A stretch of DNA of 44,706 nt from Caldifarciminota bacterium UBA2202 (GTDB taxonomy: Bacteria > Hydrothermota > 32-111). The notes under the pieces are model-generated. The model saw only the letters and a program-made list of their open reading frames with translations. It had not been told where the DNA came from and made no database searches. Shown here piece after piece: positions 16,841-26,500 of this stretch (its first letter is position 1; each line of letters starts with the position of its first letter). The stretch is from positions 1 through 44,706 of the forward strand of contig DCUY01000074.1 of NCBI GenBank assembly GCA_002327905.1. The letters run 5' to 3'. The position numbers and the translations under genes were made by a program.

Positions 16841-17857
16841 TTACTCCTCCTTAATTTCGGCTGATTCGGATTCGCTTCTCACCTTTGTGATTCTGTCAGC
16901 AGTATTTTTAATCGTGTCAAGATGCTTTCTCGACACTTCATAGGCGGATTCCGCCTTTTGAATCGCCTCCCCTGCTCCCTCATACTGCTTTATGAAATTC
17001 TCCACATGCTTTTTAAGTTTCTCCGCCTCCTCCTGAATCTGCTTTGAATGTTTGTAGTATTTATACTGCTTCATTCCCATCATGATTATTGATAGAAATG
17101 CAAAAAGAGTGGACGGAGATGCCAGCATCACTTTGTTTTTTAAGAGATTTTCAAAGAGCTCATCTCTCTTCGGATTATCCGTAATACGGAGGCATTCGAA
17201 ATACAGAGCGTCAGAGGGTATGAACATTATTGCGAAATCGGATGTTCCCTTCTCCGGCTTAATATATTTCTGTGATATGCTTAAAGAAAGAGTTTTGACA
17301 TTATCTGCGAATTTTTTATAAATATCATCCTTCGCCTTTTCGTCATTCTCCTCCATATACCTGCTGAAGAGTTCAGTCGGAAATTTGGAATCAATCGGAA
17401 TTACAATGTCCCTGTAAAAAAGCGCAAGGTCGACTATTGAGCCGTCTTTGTAATCATACTGCGTCTTGTACATCTCAGAAGGAATTATCTTTGAAACAAT
17501 CTCCTCAAGAATATACTCGCCGTAATTGCCCCTCAGCTTCGGTCTGTCAAAAAAGTATTTTAAATCCTTTGATATTTCTGTTGCAGAGCGCTGTTCAATC
17601 GTCAGTTTTCCTATTGTCTCATTCAAATCCTTTATAATCTTCATTGTCTCTATAGTATTCACTGAAATCATATCCTTTGTCTTTTCAAGCTCGTCTTTGT
17701 TTCCCCGCACAGTATCTGATATCTCATTCTTCATTAAGAGAAGCTTATTCTCAATATCTAAGGCATTTCCGCTCTGCCTTGATTTCATAACAGCAATCAA
17801 AAGAATTATTATAACAACTGAAAGCACAATGACAAATCCCAAAAGCGCATAAATCAT
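16841..17857 (-). CDS. rmuC: RmuC-family protein
   Basis: This 338-residue protein has an N-terminal membrane helix (residues 3-24), a coiled coil (about 40-100) and the RmuC nuclease-like core with RGNYGEYILEEIV, PIDSKFP and SDFAIMFIPSDALYFECLR. RmuC was found in E. coli as a factor limiting inversion between short repeats, and its core belongs to the PD-(D/E)XK nuclease superfamily. It is the first gene of its operon, with a promoter at 17880-17908 and an AGAGGTG ribosome site. Confidence 0.9.
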   Translation of the reverse strand: MIYALLGFVIVLSVVIIILLIAVMKSRQSGNALDIENKLLLMKNEISDTVRGNKDELEKTKDMISVNTIETMKIIKDLNETIGKLTIEQRSATEISKDLKYFFDRPKLRGNYGEYILEEIVSKIIPSEMYKTQYDYKDGSIVDLALFYRDIVIPIDSKFPTELFSRYMEENDEKAKDDIYKKFADNVKTLSLSISQKYIKPEKGTSDFAIMFIPSDALYFECLRITDNPKRDELFENLLKNKVMLASPSTLFAFLSIIMMGMKQYKYYKHSKQIQEEAEKLKKHVENFIKQYEGAGEAIQKAESAYEVSRKHLDTIKNTADRITKVRSESESAEIKEE

Positions 17858-17879
17858 TTACACCTCTTTTTAATCCTTT

Positions 17880-17908
17880 ATTATACCCAAAAATTCCCCT
17901 CCTGACAA
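17880..17908 (-). promoter_or_regulatory. Predicted promoter of rmuC operon
   Basis: Minus-strand TTGTCA (17903-17908) is 17 bp from a perfect TATAAT (17880-17885), 23 bp before the rmuC start codon. Confidence 0.7.
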
Positions 17909-17999
17909 TATATTTCTATATCGGTGCAGTCTTTGTTTTTTGTGAAAAGCAGGGATATGCAATTCAAAAGTATAGCCACTGTTAACATAACTGCAAAAT

Positions 18000-18027
18000 A
18001 AAAAGGCACCCTTAAGAGCGCCTTTTT
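18000..18027 (-). terminator. Intrinsic terminator of LVIVD gene copy 2
   Basis: AAAAAGGC (18000-18007) pairs with GCCTTTTT (18020-18027) around a 12-base loop. Read on the minus strand the stem ends in a T-rich tail, 25 bp after the gene's stop. Confidence 0.75.
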
Positions 18028-18051
18028 ATTTGTTCTATAAAAGCATTATGC

Positions 18052-20214
18052 TTACTTTATTATAACAACCTTCTTGTTTATCTTTTCATCACCGTCTTTT
18101 ATTCTTATGAAGTATGTTCCTGATTTCAAGCCTTTGTTCTTGTATATATGAGTCCCTTTACTCAGTCCCGCTGTCTTATGTATTATTTTCCCTGTAACAT
18201 CATATACTGCAAATTCATTGTCCGATTCTTTCAGTTCATACTTTATCTCATCCATTGTCACTGTTAGTTTATTAATATCGGGTTCTCTTTTCACTTCTCT
18301 ATCCTCCAATCCAGTCAATGCAAATTCCAAGACATAAAAACTCTCTCCTGCAAGATATGTGTAATCACCTAAGACAAAAACCTCATATGCACACCCCGGT
18401 GTGTCATAATAACCTACCTCAGTTGGGCTTGCAGGATTGGAGATGTTGATTATTTGTAGTCCATAATCTTCATCAGCAACATAGGCATAATTACCGGACA
18501 CATAGACACCTAATGCATAACTCGGTGTGTCATAATAACCTGCCTCTGTTGGACTTGCAGGATTGGAGATGTTGATTATTCGTAGCCCATAATCTTCATC
18601 AGCCACATAGGCATAATTGCCGGAGACATAAACACCTAATGCATACCCCGGTGTGTCATAATAACCTGCCTCTGTTGGACTTGCAGGATTGGAGATATCG
18701 ATTATTCGTAGCCCTTCATAATCATCAGCCACATAGGCATAACTACCTGAGACATAGACATTCCATGCATACCCCGGTGTGTCATAATAACCTGGCTCTG
18801 TAGGGCTTGCAGGATTAGTTATATTGATTATTCGTAGCCCACTACCTCCATCAGCCACATAGGCATAACTGCCTGAAACATAAACACCCCATGCACTCCC
18901 AGGTGTGTCATAATAACCTACTTCCGTTGGACTTGCAGGATTGGAGGTATCGATTATTCGTAGTCCATAATCTTCATCAGCAACATAGGCATAATTGCCT
19001 GAGACATAGACACCATATGCATACCCCGATGTATCATAATAACCTGCCTCAGTTGGGCTTGCAGGATTGGAGATATCGATTATTCGTAGCCCACTACCTC
19101 CATCAGCAACATAGGCATAACCGCCTGAGACATAGACACGCTTTGCATAGTCCGGTGTGTCATAATAACCTACATATATAGGGATTGATGGAATATTAAT
19201 GTAGATTATTCGTAGTCCTTTATAATAATCAGCAACAAAGGCATAACTGCCAGAAACATAAACACCTTGTGCATACCCCGGTGTGTCATAATAACCTGTC
19301 TCTGTAGGGCTTGCAGGATTGGAGATATTGATTATTCGTAGCCCACTAGCTCCATCAGCCACATAGGCATAATTGCCTGAGACATAGACACCACGTGCAA
19401 ACCCCGGTGTGTCATAATAACCTGTCTCTGTAGGGCTTGCAGGATTGGAGGTAGCGATTATTCGTAGTCCATAATCATAATCAGCCACATAGGCATAACT
19501 GCCTGAAACATAGACACCACATGCATACCCCGGTGTGTCATAATAACCTGTCTCTGTAGGGCTTGCAGGATTGGATATATTGATTATTCGTAGTCCATAA
19601 TTTTCATCAGCTACATAGGCATAACTGTGTGAGACATAAACACCACGTGCATACCCCGGCGTGTCATAATAACCTGCCTCAGTAGGACTTGCAGGATTGG
19701 AGATGTTGATTATCCGGAGTCCACTACCATAATCAGCCACATAGGCATAATTGCCTGAGACATGAACACCTAATGCAGACCCCGGCGTGTCATAATAACC
19801 TACCTCAGTTGGGCTTGTAGGATTGGATATATTGATTGTTCGTAGTCCATAATCATCATCAGCCACATAGGCATAACTGCCAGAAACAAAAACATCCCAT
19901 GCATTCCCCGGTGTGTCTGCATAACCGAGCAGTATAGGATTTGATTGGTCTTTAATGTTTAGTATTACCAAGTTATATCCCATACATACATAAGCAAGTG
20001 TGTCAACTATGAATACATCTCTTGCTTCTCCAAAGTATGGAACTCTTCCAACCCCTCTTACATTCAAACTGTCTGTCGCCCAGTTGGGTTGATAGGGATT
20101 CGGTTGCTCCCCCTGATTTATAACTAACATATCATCTTCCCTGAATGGTCTGTCCGATGCAAAAATAGTCAATCCCATAATCAGAGAAATACAAATAATA
20201 ATAAAATTTCTCAT
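18052..20214 (-). CDS. LVIVD-type beta-propeller protein with sorting domain, copy 2
   Basis: Secreted, 720 residues. The chosen ATG (20214) has an AAAGGAGG site and starts a signal peptide (MRNFIIICISLIMG); the longer frame from 20280 has neither. A degenerate blade (65-105) is followed by twelve 42-residue blades (106-609) and a last degenerate blade (about 610-636), 14 in all, which would fit two seven-bladed propellers. The C-terminus (about 650-720), with FAVYDVTGKIIHKTAGLSKG and SGTYFIRI, is a type IX-like sorting domain, so the protein is probably exported and anchored or released at the surface. Blades differ mainly in three residues after YVAD and in the first residue. Function and ligand are unknown. 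Confidence 0.9.
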   Translation of the reverse strand: MRNFIIICISLIMGLTIFASDRPFREDDMLVINQGEQPNPYQPNWATDSLNVRGVGRVPYFGEARDVFIVDTLAYVCMGYNLVILNIKDQSNPILLGYADTPGNAWDVFVSGSYAYVADDDYGLRTINISNPTSPTEVGYYDTPGSALGVHVSGNYAYVADYGSGLRIINISNPASPTEAGYYDTPGYARGVYVSHSYAYVADENYGLRIINISNPASPTETGYYDTPGYACGVYVSGSYAYVADYDYGLRIIATSNPASPTETGYYDTPGFARGVYVSGNYAYVADGASGLRIINISNPASPTETGYYDTPGYAQGVYVSGSYAFVADYYKGLRIIYINIPSIPIYVGYYDTPDYAKRVYVSGGYAYVADGGSGLRIIDISNPASPTEAGYYDTSGYAYGVYVSGNYAYVADEDYGLRIIDTSNPASPTEVGYYDTPGSAWGVYVSGSYAYVADGGSGLRIINITNPASPTEPGYYDTPGYAWNVYVSGSYAYVADDYEGLRIIDISNPASPTEAGYYDTPGYALGVYVSGNYAYVADEDYGLRIINISNPASPTEAGYYDTPSYALGVYVSGNYAYVADEDYGLQIINISNPASPTEVGYYDTPGCAYEVFVLGDYTYLAGESFYVLEFALTGLEDREVKREPDINKLTVTMDEIKYELKESDNEFAVYDVTGKIIHKTAGLSKGTHIYKNKGLKSGTYFIRIKDGDEKINKKVVIIK
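18388..19899 (-). repeat. Tandem 126-bp coding repeats (copy 2), 12 full units
   Basis: Twelve in-frame 42-codon units of near-identical DNA. Unit 6 (about residues 316-357, with IYINIPSIPIYVG) is the most divergent. Variation is concentrated at the codons following YVAD and at the first codon of each unit. Confidence 0.9.
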
Positions 20215-20244
20215 CCAATCCTCCTTTGTTATTTTAATATAATT

Positions 20245-20273
20245 ATTGTATTGAATAATGGCTCTCTTGTCAA
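20245..20273 (-). promoter_or_regulatory. Predicted promoter of LVIVD gene copy 2
   Basis: Minus-strand TTGACA (20268-20273) is 17 bp from TACAAT (20245-20250). As in copy 1, the -35 hexamer coincides with the end of the IS relic. Confidence 0.6.
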
Positions 20274-20542
20274 GACACAAAATTAGCTTTCTATACCACT
20301 AATGTTGTCAAATCCTTCAACTCAGTCCTCGAACACATTCGCCGGCAAAAGGGCGGATTCTTTCAATCCGAAGACATCCTCTTCATCAATATTTACATCC
20401 ATTATCTGAATATACTGCCTAAATGGAAAAACGGCTATCCTAAAATTATTGCTAATCTCTATTACTTACCCCAATCCCTTGTTAATATATATGGAGAACT
20501 CCCTTATGAAAACTAATCCACCTTTACACAACTTTCTTGACA
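20268..20542 (+). mobile_element. Internally deleted IS256/mutator-type element relic (copy 2)
   Basis: This 275-bp relic is bounded by TGTCAAGA (20268-20275) and its exact complement TCTTGACA (20535-20542). It carries the transposase C-terminus on the + strand to the stop at 20514-20516: FYTTNVVKSFNSVLEHIRR, then LPKWKNGYPKI and a normal end LYYLPQSLVNIYGELPYEN. It is nearly identical to 1543-1816 but in frame to its natural stop. Its right end lies inside the 3' part of a nucleoside phosphorylase gene. Confidence 0.8.
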
Positions 20543-21196
20543 TCTCTCCATCTGCGCAAATTCCACTCCTCTGAATTTAGCTATTGCAAAAAATGCCGCC
20601 GCCTCCATTTCTACTGTGAGGCATCCCTCTTTTCTCCGTTTTTTGATTTTATTTATTGTCTCTCTGTATATTCCGTCAGTAGTCCATGTCTTTCCAAGCA
20701 CATATTCTGCTTTATGTCTTTTTAAAACCTTCTCTATCGCTTCAACTCCTTTTTTTCCCGCATCAACCTCTCTTGAAGGAGGCATATAATGATAGGATGT
20801 CCCCTCATCTCTGACAGCTGATACAGGCACGACAATATGACCGGCGCATAATTTTTTATCCAAAACACCTGCGCCTCCGCATGCTATGAATTTCGTAAAT
20901 CCGAGGGCAATTAATTCATCAAAAAATCCTCCTGCCATAGGAGCGCCAATACCCGGGAAAAAAAGGGATATCTTTTTTCTCTTATAGATAATCTGATATA
21001 CAGGCAGAGGCCCCGCCTCTGAGCACCTTGAATCAATGACAGTTCCGTTATATCTCTTTACTACATCGCTCAATGCATTTCTAAAAAAAGTGATGACGCA
21101 CCGTTCATGTTTGACTCTATTTTTTATGAATACTGACGGGTCAATCATTGACCTTGATTTTGAATCAAATTCAAGAATAGGATATTTTTTCTTCAT
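20513..21196 (-). pseudogene. Nucleoside phosphorylase, C-terminus cut by IS relic
   Basis: This 227-residue frame belongs to the PNP/UDP phosphorylase family. It has GIGAPMAGGFFDELIALGFT, the phosphate/nucleoside-binding ACGGAGVL and CLTVEMEAAAFFAIAKFRGV (the ribose-binding Met-Glu). Family members cleave purine or uridine nucleosides. After about VEFAQ the frame enters the IS relic at 20542, ending with the foreign tail CQESCVKVD, so the final helix is lost and activity is doubtful. The Met at 21196 is chosen because of its GGAGG site; it is one base after the methyltransferase stop. Confidence 0.8.
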
Positions 21197-21197
21197 T

Positions 21198-22022
21198 CTA
21201 CTTCCTCCCGGCCACAATCATGTGTCCGCCTGAGTCAATCGCAAAACTCTCTCTGAAGACAGATTCGTGAATCTTCATCCAATTTTTCCATGCTTTTTTA
21301 TGCTCTCTTTCAAATTCATTGGTTGTTTCATTGTCTATATTGAGCCCTTCAAGAGCAGATATGTCCGTCACCTTCAAGCACTGAGTCTTTAATAATTTTA
21401 TTAGTTCTTCTGATGTGAAGAAATGGCAGAAACTCTCTCCTGCAAAATGATAATCATCTCCTGTTTTTGCAAATTTTGTCACATAAGAGTTGAATTTCAC
21501 TACATTGGGCCAGCCCATAGGAGTTGCAAGAAGGATTCCCCATTTTGACATGACTGATATTATGACTTTTCTGTTTTTTTTAACAACTCTTCTAAGCTCC
21601 CTTACGGCATTTTTCCTGTCATTAAGAGGATGCACATGAGAAAGCGGCCCTCCAAGGCATATTACAGAATCAAATGTATTATCATCAAACAGAGAGAGGT
21701 CTGTGATTGTCCCCTCTATGATGCCTCTTATTCTTTTCTCAACTTTATTCTTCTTAATCATCTTCTCGGCAAGTCTTAGATTTTCAGGCACAAGGTCGAG
21801 TAGAACCATATCATATCCCATTTTCGCAAGTTCGATTGTATATCTTCCCGGACCGCCGCCTGCATCAAGTATCAACCCCTTCTTCGGCAGATGCTTTTTT
21901 AGGAATTTCATTGTTCCGTCAAATTCGAGTCTGTGGAACACATCTTGATTAAGTCTGTTCCATTCCCTCTCAGGCGTGGCGGAATAGAGTCTTTTCACAA
22001 TGGCGCTTTCATAGTTTTTCAT
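21198..22022 (-). CDS. Class I SAM-dependent methyltransferase
   Basis: This 274-residue protein has motif I LILDAGGGPGRYTIELAKMG, a following acidic residue in VLLDLVPENL and a later ICLGGPLSHV, the layout of UbiE/BioC-like small-molecule methyltransferases. The substrate is unknown. It overlaps the upstream membrane protein gene by 14 bp and is followed at once by the truncated nucleoside phosphorylase. Confidence 0.85.
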   Translation of the reverse strand: MKNYESAIVKRLYSATPEREWNRLNQDVFHRLEFDGTMKFLKKHLPKKGLILDAGGGPGRYTIELAKMGYDMVLLDLVPENLRLAEKMIKKNKVEKRIRGIIEGTITDLSLFDDNTFDSVICLGGPLSHVHPLNDRKNAVRELRRVVKKNRKVIISVMSKWGILLATPMGWPNVVKFNSYVTKFAKTGDDYHFAGESFCHFFTSEELIKLLKTQCLKVTDISALEGLNIDNETTNEFEREHKKAWKNWMKIHESVFRESFAIDSGGHMIVAGRK

Positions 22023-22338
22023 CTGCGCCCCGCTTTATTAAAATGTTTTTTCTCTGCATAAACAGAAGAACAAATATAATTATGTTCAGAACGCACATTG
22101 AGATACTCGCAATGCTTGTATCATCGCAAATAGAAAGAAAAGCATTTCCCAATACAAGAATAATCGTAAAAATATAAATCACCTTTATTCTCTTCATTAT
22201 ACCGGCGATAGCTATAATACAGAATATACCGTCAATGAAGAGAAGAAGAGAGACTATGATTTCTGTCTCCCTCGAAACATTCGGCTGGTCTATAACAAAA
22301 AAAATAAAAAAAGGAAAATACAATCCATACACCTCCAT
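22009..22338 (-). CDS. Small four-TM membrane protein, unknown
   Basis: This protein of about 109 residues is very hydrophobic, with four predicted membrane helices and a short basic C-terminus (QRKNILIKRGADEKL). I do not recognise a family. The ATG at 22338 has no ribosome site. A TTG at 22323 (residue 6) lies eight bases after GGAGG and is the more likely start. It overlaps the downstream methyltransferase gene. Confidence 0.6.
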   Translation of the reverse strand: MEVYGLYFPFFIFFVIDQPNVSRETEIIVSLLLFIDGIFCIIAIAGIMKRIKVIYIFTIILVLGNAFLSICDDTSIASISMCVLNIIIFVLLFMQRKNILIKRGADEKL

Positions 22339-22401
22339 TAAGAGCCAATAAAATCAGAGTGATTATTTTGATATGATTTTCTTTCATCTGCGCTTTTAGT
22401 T

Positions 22402-23493
22402 TTATCTAATGACTTTTTTTATAAAATCGGAAGTCAGAGAGACTGTGCGCGACCAATTGAAATTTTGAGCCCATTTGTATGAATTGTCGCAGAATTCTTC
22501 ATACCTTCTTTTGTCGGAAATTACATAATCAATTTTTGAAGCAAGTTCTAAAATGTCTCCGTACTCATAAAGAACTCCTGAAAACCCGTCTTTTACAGAA
22601 TCGCGAAGCCCCGGAACATTTGCAGAGAGAACCGGAGTTTTCAGACTGTTTGCCTCTATGTTGACTATACCCCATCCTTCAATGAGAGACGGATAAACAG
22701 AGACCCACGCCTCTTTCAAAATTTCAAATTTCCTCTGCTCTGAAACATATCCCGTGAAGACAACTCTCTCTGACAAATCCATTGACTTGACAAGGTCTTC
22801 AAGTTTCTGCCTATAATCGCCTGCGCCTACAATCATCAGCTTCGCATCTTTATGTTTTTTTAATATTTCAGGCATTGCCAGAATTATATGATCAACGGAT
22901 TTGTATTTTTTCAGCCTCCCCACATAAACTATAAGAGGATGCAATGACTTATTTATATCAGGATAATCAATTGAATCAACTCCGCATTCAGCCACCATTA
23001 TTTTTTCTTTATCTATTCCGCGTCTTATAAGGTCATCTTTCGTGGACTCTGAAATTACTTCAAAATAAGAGTCTCTGTAAACCGCCTTTATAGGTTTTTC
23101 CGATAAATAAACATATAATGCTCCCAAAAAAGGAGCCTGCTTAAATATAGTCTCTCCGAAAATATGAGGTATTATAACCAGTACTGGAATCTTTGTAAAC
23201 AATGGGGTATAAAAAGGCACTTTATTTATATCCTCTATAATTAAATCAATATTATATTCCTTTATAATGCGCCTAATGTTCGCATATACTGTAAAATTGA
23301 ATGTCAATTCATGCCCGATATGAACATATTTTACGTCATTTGCTTTTTCATCTTTTGCATCTTTATACCCGCTTGTCAGAAAAGTCACATTATTTTCAAT
23401 GGCAAGATGCTCTGCGATTTTTGTTATATGAATCTCAGCTCCGCCATAAAGCGGGTTCTTCATATCTCTCCAATTTATTATCAATATGTTCAT
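22402..23493 (-). CDS. Glycosyltransferase family 4
   Basis: This 363-residue GT-B enzyme has an N-terminal acceptor domain with NPLYGGAEIH, and a C-terminal nucleotide-sugar domain with VYVGRLKKYKSVD, LMIVGAGDYRQKLE, FTGYVSEQRK and EGWGIVNIEA (the E-x7-E motif). It probably adds a sugar to a lipid-linked or surface glycan. The gene faces away from the C25 peptidase gene, with a short shared promoter region. Confidence 0.9.
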   Translation of the reverse strand: MNILIINWRDMKNPLYGGAEIHITKIAEHLAIENNVTFLTSGYKDAKDEKANDVKYVHIGHELTFNFTVYANIRRIIKEYNIDLIIEDINKVPFYTPLFTKIPVLVIIPHIFGETIFKQAPFLGALYVYLSEKPIKAVYRDSYFEVISESTKDDLIRRGIDKEKIMVAECGVDSIDYPDINKSLHPLIVYVGRLKKYKSVDHIILAMPEILKKHKDAKLMIVGAGDYRQKLEDLVKSMDLSERVVFTGYVSEQRKFEILKEAWVSVYPSLIEGWGIVNIEANSLKTPVLSANVPGLRDSVKDGFSGVLYEYGDILELASKIDYVISDKRRYEEFCDNSYKWAQNFNWSRTVSLTSDFIKKVIR

Positions 23494-23499
23494 GCTTCT

Positions 23500-23526
23500 A
23501 TTTTACATATAGATTTTTTAAGTCAA
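23500..23526 (-). promoter_or_regulatory. Possible glycosyltransferase promoter
   Basis: Minus-strand TTGACT (23521-23526) is 15 bp from TAAAAT (23500-23505), only six bases before the ATG at 23493. The spacing is short and there is no ribosome site, so a leaderless transcript is possible. Confidence 0.3.
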
Positions 23527-23545
23527 GAGAAAAATTTGAAGGGTA

Positions 23546-23574
23546 TTGACTTTTGTCTAATGTTTCATTATAAT
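23546..23574 (+). promoter_or_regulatory. Predicted promoter of C25 peptidase gene
   Basis: TTGACT (23546-23551) is 17 bp from a perfect TATAAT (23569-23574). An AAGGAGG ribosome site lies before the ATG at 23598. Confidence 0.8.
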
Positions 23575-23597
23575 TTTAATAAACAAAAGGAGGTAGT

Positions 23598-26500
23598 ATG
23601 AAAAATCTATTTTCCTCGGTTTTCATCCTGATCTTCTTCTTTCCTATCTTTGATTACACTCTTAATCCTGAAATCTCACCCGGAGTCTCCATTGAAGCGC
23701 CTTACAATGAATCAAAATCCTCAAATATTATTCTTCACAGAGAAAAGTATGCATTGATGCTTTCATCAAAATCATTTGATACAGGCAACATAAGAAAGGT
23801 TCTTCTCCTTTTGGGATTTGACAGCAGAGAAGTTGTTTTTTCTCTTGCTTCATATCAACAAATCAGACATTCAATTGATTCTGTCTCTTTAATCTGCGGA
23901 ATTCCGTCTTTTATACTGATTATCGGAGATGAAGACGCTATTCCTCCGTATAGAGAAAGATTCAATCCCTACACGAACAACCAATACTCCACTGATTTCG
24001 ATTACGGACTTCTCTGTGAAGACCTGAGGTTAAGAACTCTTGTTTCCCGCATCCCTGCAAAGAATCAGGCATCTTTAGATATATACACTGAAAATCTTCT
24101 TAAGTATCTTTTATCAAATGAGAGTTCAAAATCGGAAATACTTGCGCCTTTTTATGACTTTGACAAAGACTCTGTTGAAGATTATCTCTACTATACATTC
24201 TCATACAAGATTTCAAATTCAATCACTGACTGCAGATTGCTCTCTGAGACTGATTCTCCCTGCCCGAAATATCTGTATGACGGAAGTGAAATTGATGATT
24301 CCATGCAATACCCGTTTAATGACTGGCTTGTGGATATTGGTGAGATTAACTCAGATTCACCTCTACTTCTCTGTTATAGAGGACACGGGAATCCCATCTC
24401 AATGGTTCTTCCTGAAATTCCACTGTCCGAGATATCATCAATAAATCTTAAAATGAGCGGGTCTCTATTCTCCTTCACATGCCTCCTCTCTTCATTTGAC
24501 AATGAAACGAGCGGTTTTTCAAATTGCTTCTCTGAATCAATTATATTCTTGAACACTGGCTTTGCAGCTTCAGTCGGCTTTTCTTCCGAGACATTCTATC
24601 AATACAATAATCTCTTTCTAAATATCCTGTTTGACCACTTGAATGACAATATATACAAAACACTTTCATCTTCATTCAATCCTTCTATTTCAAAATCGCT
24701 TTTTGACTGCTGTAATGCGCTTCTTACAATTTACGGAGTGAATGATTACACTCTCTGTCAGATATCCTCAATGCAGATTTTCGGGATCCCTTCTCTCTCT
24801 CTTATCAAACAAAATTCATCAAAGCCTTTCTGTGTCAACAATACTCTGGATATCTCCGACTCTTCAATATGCGTCACACTATTTTCAGATGCTCCATTTT
24901 ATCTCTCAACAGACTCTTGCTTGTATGATTCCGTCCCCAGTGAAGCGGGAACATATTTTATAAAAATAGAGAATCTCTCTATAGAAGACCGTCTTTTTGC
25001 ATCATCCTATTTTAATGGAATTCTCTTTATAGATACAATTGAAGTGACGGGTTCGGGTTTTTCAGTTGCGGATGCCGGACTGTCGGATGATACTGGAGAC
25101 AATGATGGACTCATTGAGAGCGGAGAGAGGGTGTCATTCTCTTTTAAGACTCTTCCCTATGCATTGGATTCATGCATTGTAAAATGCTCCTACCCGATTT
25201 TACAGGAAACATTGAAGCAGAATGAAGATGGGATATTTTTAATTGAATTCACTTTACCTAAAGATGCAGAAGAGGTTCATCTTGAAATTATATATGAAGG
25301 TATTTCATCATTTTGGTCTTTTCCTGTGAACAGATACACAGTCATATTGAACAAGATGCAATCCATGGACTCGCCCTTCATTTTCCCGAATGAGACGCAT
25401 CAGATGATGTTTGAATTTTATCATAACAGAAACTTTTCAACTCCATGCACTCTCTCATTCATCTCTTCCGATGACTACATTTTCACTTCTTTAAAGCCGA
25501 TGGTGCTTTTTGAAACTGATTCGGCAGTCTTCTTCAATGAAATGTCCGTTCTGTCCGACTCTTTTTGCATTGAGGTGGAGTACAAATGCAATCTCTTCGC
25601 GGATACTTTCACAATACCCTTTGTATGTGCGAAAAGAAACTCACTTTTTATCTATGATCCTAAAAATCAATATTTGAATTCCGAATTTACTTCATTTCTT
25701 CGGGATTCTTTGAAGTGCGCGCTGACTATAAACAGAGAATTAAATGATACAACATTTTATCCCGCGAATATATTTGCTTTCGGGATATATCCAAACAACA
25801 AATCTCTTGATTCCGGTGAAGCTTATTATATCAAAAAATGCGCATCTTACGGTTCATCCATGCTTCTTGACGGAGGAGATGCTCTTGGATTTGATAAGGA
25901 GGGAAAGAATTTGATATCTCTTTTTAACATATCTTCCGCTGAAGACGGGAGCACTGTCTACGCAGGAAGCGAAATTTCATTTCTGCCCTTCGGCTTGACA
26001 ATGATTGCTGATACTACTGTTAAATTTGTCGACAATTACACGGCTGACTCTCCGTACTTGTTTTTAAGCCAGCGCATAATCGGATGCAACAGTGAAGACA
26101 GAATGGTTCAATCGTATCCTTTGACCAAGATTGCATCGAATGATAACCATTGGCTATACTATCTGTATGCATCCATTCTCCTCAATTACTCACATGAAAT
26201 AGAATTTGCCCCTTCAATAAATCTCACTTTCAAAAAATCAGCTATTGTTAAAAATCATTCGAAAAATCCTGTCATGATAAAAATCCTCTCCATTCCATCA
26301 TTCTTTGATTCAATAAAATTCATGGATTCTCGAATTATTCCTCCTGATTCGCAGAATGAACTCATATTCTTCATTAAGAGGGATTCGCCTTCTTTCACAG
26401 CTGAAATTGATTTTACATCGGGTTTTGATACAATGAATCTTTCATTGGTTTACTCGCCAAATTCAAAACCCAAAATGATAACCGCGCATATAAAGGCGGA

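Noticed and set aside
17858..18051. Partner terminal repeat of the IS-borne propeller module
   Set aside because: I looked for TGTCAAGA-like sequence and found none convincing; only a promoter and a terminator are seen.
18388..19899. Regular repeats that might suggest a CRISPR array
   Set aside because: Units are 126 bp, in frame and coding throughout, with no unique spacers.
20215..20280. 22-codon N-terminal extension of the propeller gene
   Set aside because: It covers the promoter; the ATG at 20214 has the ribosome site and begins the signal peptide, and matches copy 1.
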